Assembly: GCA_002437815.1 (NCBI GenBank)
Contig: DJRP01000019.1
Location: forward strand, 1-48,410
Direction: 5' to 3'
Source of the DNA: Collinsella sp. UBA6357
Lineage (GTDB): Bacteria > Actinomycetota > Coriobacteriia > Coriobacteriales > Coriobacteriaceae
DNA length: 48,410 nt
Shown: one piece after another, positions 45,760 to 48,410 of the stretch
How the letters are laid out: each line of letters starts with the position of its first letter
Position numbering within the stretch: position 1 is the stretch's first letter
Notes under the pieces: generated by a model
The model's input: the letters and a program-made list of their open reading frames with translations, nothing else
Database searches by the model: none
Told to the model about the DNA's origin: nothing
Program-made: the position numbers and the translations under genes

Positions 45760-46938
45760 ATGAACGTTCTCGTCGTCAACGCGGGTTCCTCGACCCTCAA
45801 GTATCAGGTTATCGACACCAAGACCCACAAGGTGTCCGCGAAGGGCTCCTGCGAGCGCGTCTGCTTCACCGGCGGCACCTTCACCCATGCCGCGAACGGC
45901 TCCAAGAAGGTGACCGAGAACCATGAGTTCCCCGACCACAAGGTCGCCATCGAGGCCGTCCTCAACGACCTCGAGGCCAACAACATCCATGTCGAGGGCA
46001 TCGGCCACCGTATCGTCCAGGGCGGCTGGTACTTCGGCGATTCCTCGCTCGTCGACGCCGACGTCCTCGCCAAGATCCGTGAGGTCGCCCCGCTCGCCCC
46101 GCTCCACAACAACCCCGAGGCCAACGTCATCGAGTACTGCCTCGAGCAGTATCCCGACCTGCCCAACGTCACGGTCTACGACACTGCCTTCCACTTCAAC
46201 ATGCCCAAGGTCGCACAGACCTACGCCCTGCCGCAGGACGTGTGCGAGAAGCTGCACATTCGCAAGTACGGCGCCCACGGCACGAGCTATCGCTATATCT
46301 CCCAGAAGGTCGCCGAGATGACCGACGGCGAAGCCCGCAAGGTCGTCGTCTGCCACATCGGCTCCGGCGCGTCGCTCTGCGCCATCGAGGACGGCAAGTG
46401 CATGGACACCACTATGGGACTCACGCCGCTCGACGGTGTCATGATGGGCACCCGCTGCGGCTCCATCGACCCTGCTACCGTCTGCTACCTGCAACGCGAG
46501 GGCGGCTACACCTTCGATGAGGTCGACGAGATGATGAATAAGAAGTCTGGCCTGCTCGCCGTGACCGGCGGCAAGACCAACGACTGCCGCAACGTCGAGG
46601 AGCTCGCCGCCGCCGGCGACGAGGATGCCCAGCTCGCCTTCGACATGTTCGTCTACAAGATCGCCGCGAAGGCCGCCGAGATGGCGACCTCCATGTGCGG
46701 CATGGACACGCTGGTCTTCACGGCCGGCATCGGCGAGCACGCGCCCGCCGTCCGCGCCGGTGTGGCCGATCGTCTGTCCTTCATGGGCGTCAAGATGGAT
46801 CACGCCCGCAACGCCCTGCGCGGCGACGGTGCCTGGTGCCTGTCCGCCAAGGACTCGAAGGTCAAGATCTTCGTGATCCCCACGGACGAGGAGTTCATGA
46901 TCGCTTCCGACGTCGAGCGTATCGTCAACGGTAAGTAG
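45760..46938 (+). CDS. Acetate kinase paralogue with changed signature residues
   Basis: The 392-residue protein is an acetate/propionate kinase family member (ASKHA fold), which makes ATP from acetyl-phosphate. It has VLVVNAGSSTLKYQ, GIGHRIVQGG (Arg), APLHN (His), VYDTAFHFNMP, and the C-terminal GIGEHAPAVRAGV and PTDEEFMIASD. Compared with the downstream copy, two signature residues differ: GTSY (Tyr177) in place of GTSH, and HIGSGAS (Ser202) in place of HLGNGAS. In the archaeal enzyme the corresponding His184 and Asn211 lie at the active site, so activity or substrate may be altered. ATG 45760 follows AGGGAG. Confidence 0.85.
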   Translation: MNVLVVNAGSSTLKYQVIDTKTHKVSAKGSCERVCFTGGTFTHAANGSKKVTENHEFPDHKVAIEAVLNDLEANNIHVEGIGHRIVQGGWYFGDSSLVDADVLAKIREVAPLAPLHNNPEANVIEYCLEQYPDLPNVTVYDTAFHFNMPKVAQTYALPQDVCEKLHIRKYGAHGTSYRYISQKVAEMTDGEARKVVVCHIGSGASLCAIEDGKCMDTTMGLTPLDGVMMGTRCGSIDPATVCYLQREGGYTFDEVDEMMNKKSGLLAVTGGKTNDCRNVEELAAAGDEDAQLAFDMFVYKIAAKAAEMATSMCGMDTLVFTAGIGEHAPAVRAGVADRLSFMGVKMDHARNALRGDGAWCLSAKDSKVKIFVIPTDEEFMIASDVERIVNGK

Positions 46939-46950
46939 TCAGGTGCCGTG

Positions 46951-46987
46951 ACGGGGTCGGGCGGTGATCTACCGTTCGGCCCCGTTT
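46951..46987 (+). terminator. Intrinsic terminator between the acetate kinase genes
   Basis: ACGGGG pairs with CCCCGT around an inner CGGT/ACCG stem, then TTTT. It separates the two paralogues into their own transcripts. Confidence 0.7.
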
Positions 46988-47102
46988 TGCTTATCGCTCG
47001 GCGATAGATTGATAGAGTTCTCTCATACTCTGATAACTTATTCTCAGTAACGCAAATAGACGCATTGGCCCATCGCCACACGGGCCGCAGATAAGGAGTG
47101 TC

Positions 47103-48281
47103 ATGAACGTACTGGTAGTTAACGCCGGCAGCTCGAGCCTCAAGTATCAGTTGCTCGATACCGAGACCCGCGAGGTCTTTGCCAAGGGCAACTGTGAACG
47201 CATCGGTCTCGAGATGGGCATTTTCGGCCACGCCGTGGCGGGGGAGGAGAAGGTCTGCGAGGAGCGCCCGTTCCCCGACCATCGCTCCGCCATCGCCGCC
47301 GTACTCGAGGAACTTGAGAAGACCGATTTCACGATCGACGGCATCGGCCACCGTATCGTTCAGGGTGGCTGGTATTTCCATGATTCCGCGCTCGTCGACG
47401 ATGACGTCATGGCCAAGATTCGCGAGGTTGCCCCGTTGGCTCCGCTTCATAACTACGGTGAGGCCGACGCGATCGATTACTGCCGCGAGAAGTACCCCGA
47501 GCTTCCCAACGTCGCCGTGTTCGACACGTCGTTCCACATGACGATGCCCGAGGTCGCCTACACCTACGCCCTGCCGCGCGACGTGTGCGAGAAGTACCAC
47601 GTGCGCAAGTACGGCGCGCACGGCACGAGCCACCGTTACGAGTGGATGATGGCCAAGCAGATCCTGGGTCACCGCTGCCACCGTCTGTTGTCATGCCATC
47701 TGGGCAACGGCGCGTCGCTTGCCGCCATCGAGGATGGCGTGTGCCGCGATACCACGATGGGCTTGACGCCGCTCGACGGCCTCATGATGGGTACCCGCTG
47801 CGGTTCCATCGATCCGGCAACCGTCTGCTACCTGCAGCGCGAAGGCGGCTACACCTACCAGGAGGTCGATGACATGATGAACAAGCAGTCGGGCTTGCTT
47901 GCCATGTCGGGTATTTCCAACGACGCACGTGACATCCGCACCAAGGCCTCCGAGGGCGACGAGCGGTGCCTGTTCGCCTTCGATATGTTTGCCTACAAGG
48001 CCATGCAGCAGGCCGGTTCGATGATCGCCTCCATGGCGGGCGTGGACACCATCACGTTCACCGCGGGCATCGGCGAGAACGACTGGTCGATCCGCAAGGC
48101 GTTCTGCGACTGCTTCGAGTGGCTGGGTGTGCGTATCGATAACGACAAGAACCGCGACGCCGTGGGCAACGGCCCCCAGGTCATCAGCGCCGCCGGCTCC
48201 ACCGTCACGGTCATGGTCATCCCCACCGACGAGGAATACATGATCGCCCTCGACGTTAAACGCCTCACCGGTCAGGAGTAG
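47103..48281 (+). CDS. ackA: Acetate kinase
   Basis: The 392-residue enzyme converts acetyl-phosphate and ADP to acetate and ATP, the main ATP-yielding step of acetate fermentation. All signature residues are present: NAGSSSLKYQ, GIGHRIVQGGWYF, APLHNYGEADA, VFDTSFHMTMPEVA, YGAHGTSHRYE (H173, H177), CHLGNGASLAAIEDG (N202), GIGENDWSIRKAF and PTDEEYMIALD. No phosphotransacetylase gene lies in the window. ATG 47103 follows AAGGAG. It is a tandem duplicate of the upstream copy, with the same length. Confidence 0.95.
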   Translation: MNVLVVNAGSSSLKYQLLDTETREVFAKGNCERIGLEMGIFGHAVAGEEKVCEERPFPDHRSAIAAVLEELEKTDFTIDGIGHRIVQGGWYFHDSALVDDDVMAKIREVAPLAPLHNYGEADAIDYCREKYPELPNVAVFDTSFHMTMPEVAYTYALPRDVCEKYHVRKYGAHGTSHRYEWMMAKQILGHRCHRLLSCHLGNGASLAAIEDGVCRDTTMGLTPLDGLMMGTRCGSIDPATVCYLQREGGYTYQEVDDMMNKQSGLLAMSGISNDARDIRTKASEGDERCLFAFDMFAYKAMQQAGSMIASMAGVDTITFTAGIGENDWSIRKAFCDCFEWLGVRIDNDKNRDAVGNGPQVISAAGSTVTVMVIPTDEEYMIALDVKRLTGQE

Positions 48282-48410
48282 ATATATCTGGCAACGGTTT
48301 TTACCGTTTACCGGATTTTTCAGCAAAAGTCGCGGTCGAATCGCCGTTCACCCCAGGTTCCCTGAATGCCCTGCTGCAGCAGGGGGCCGTCCGGGCCAAC
48401 CCCTGAAAAC
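48282..48410. other. End of window, no gene seen
   Basis: The 129 bases after ackA hold AACGGTTTTTACCGTT, a weak hairpin, and the 16-bp palindrome CCCTGCTGCAGCAGGG (48369-48384). No coding frame with support is visible. Confidence 0.5.

Noticed and set aside
45658..48326. Large minus-strand ORFs opposite the acetate kinases
   Set aside because: Mirror reading of the two conserved kinases; both copies give similar shadows, as expected from duplication.

Overview
The window looks like chromosomal DNA of a gut Coriobacteriia member, most likely Collinsella or a close relative. This is inferred from the mostly high-GC coding, the gene content (two acetate kinases, L-lactate dehydrogenase, glutamine-dependent NAD synthetase, the acetylase branch of diaminopimelate synthesis) and promoters of the form TANANT. 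No rRNA, tRNA, CRISPR array, complete insertion sequence or prophage was seen.

Layout. 1-3 kb: 3' end of ettA and two lineage-type hypothetical proteins. 3-8.9 kb: a visibly AT-rich insert with an ABC-type exporter on the minus strand, a frameshifted small gene, a DUF2087 protein, an MFS exporter, a cobalamin-binding radical SAM enzyme and, right after it, a 36-codon ORF with a very strong ribosome binding site and an intrinsic terminator. I read this as a candidate RiPP (modified peptide) locus; it is the strongest candidate for an undescribed system. 9-16 kb: nadE, an aminotransferase, ldh, a DUF2974 hydrolase-like protein and a nucleoid-associated protein. 16-20.1 kb: a minus-strand lysine operon, lysine riboswitch - lysA/dapA fused in one frame - dapB - dapH. 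20-26.3 kb: a stress/defence-like stretch with hipBA, an M20 amidohydrolase that may belong to the lysine pathway, two paralogous XRE regulators, an Abi-type HEPN protein facing one of them across a 29-bp dyad, a structured intergenic region and a Cys-containing unknown. 26.4-31.3 kb: membrane protein, HTH protein plus Ser/Thr kinase (probably leaderless), secreted coiled-coil wall protein and a MOSC protein. 31.5-33.7 kb: ATP-grasp ligase and Asp/Glu racemase, a likely D-aspartate pair for the cell wall. 33.7-38 kb: a complete ECF transporter (two S components, fused double ATPase, T component) behind a classical tryptophan attenuator whose leader peptide contains Trp-Trp-Trp. 38-43.5 kb: small membrane protein, lipid kinase, RNase D, zinc metallopeptidase, xseAB and a HIT protein. 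43.5-48.4 kb: a LysR regulator with an MFS exporter and two tandem acetate kinases, one diverged at signature residues.

How the parts work together. The lysine genes form an end-product-controlled unit: free lysine is sensed by the riboswitch and the fused LysA-DapA covers the last and first pathway enzymes. The aminotransferase at 11.2 kb and the M20 amidohydrolase at 21.7 kb could supply the two steps missing between DapH and LysA. The tryptophan attenuator suggests that the ECF module imports tryptophan or a related compound. Several intergenic regions carry long perfect hairpins that serve as bidirectional terminators or belong to dispersed palindromic repeat families. All assignments come from reading the sequence; no database search, folding program or composition count was run.
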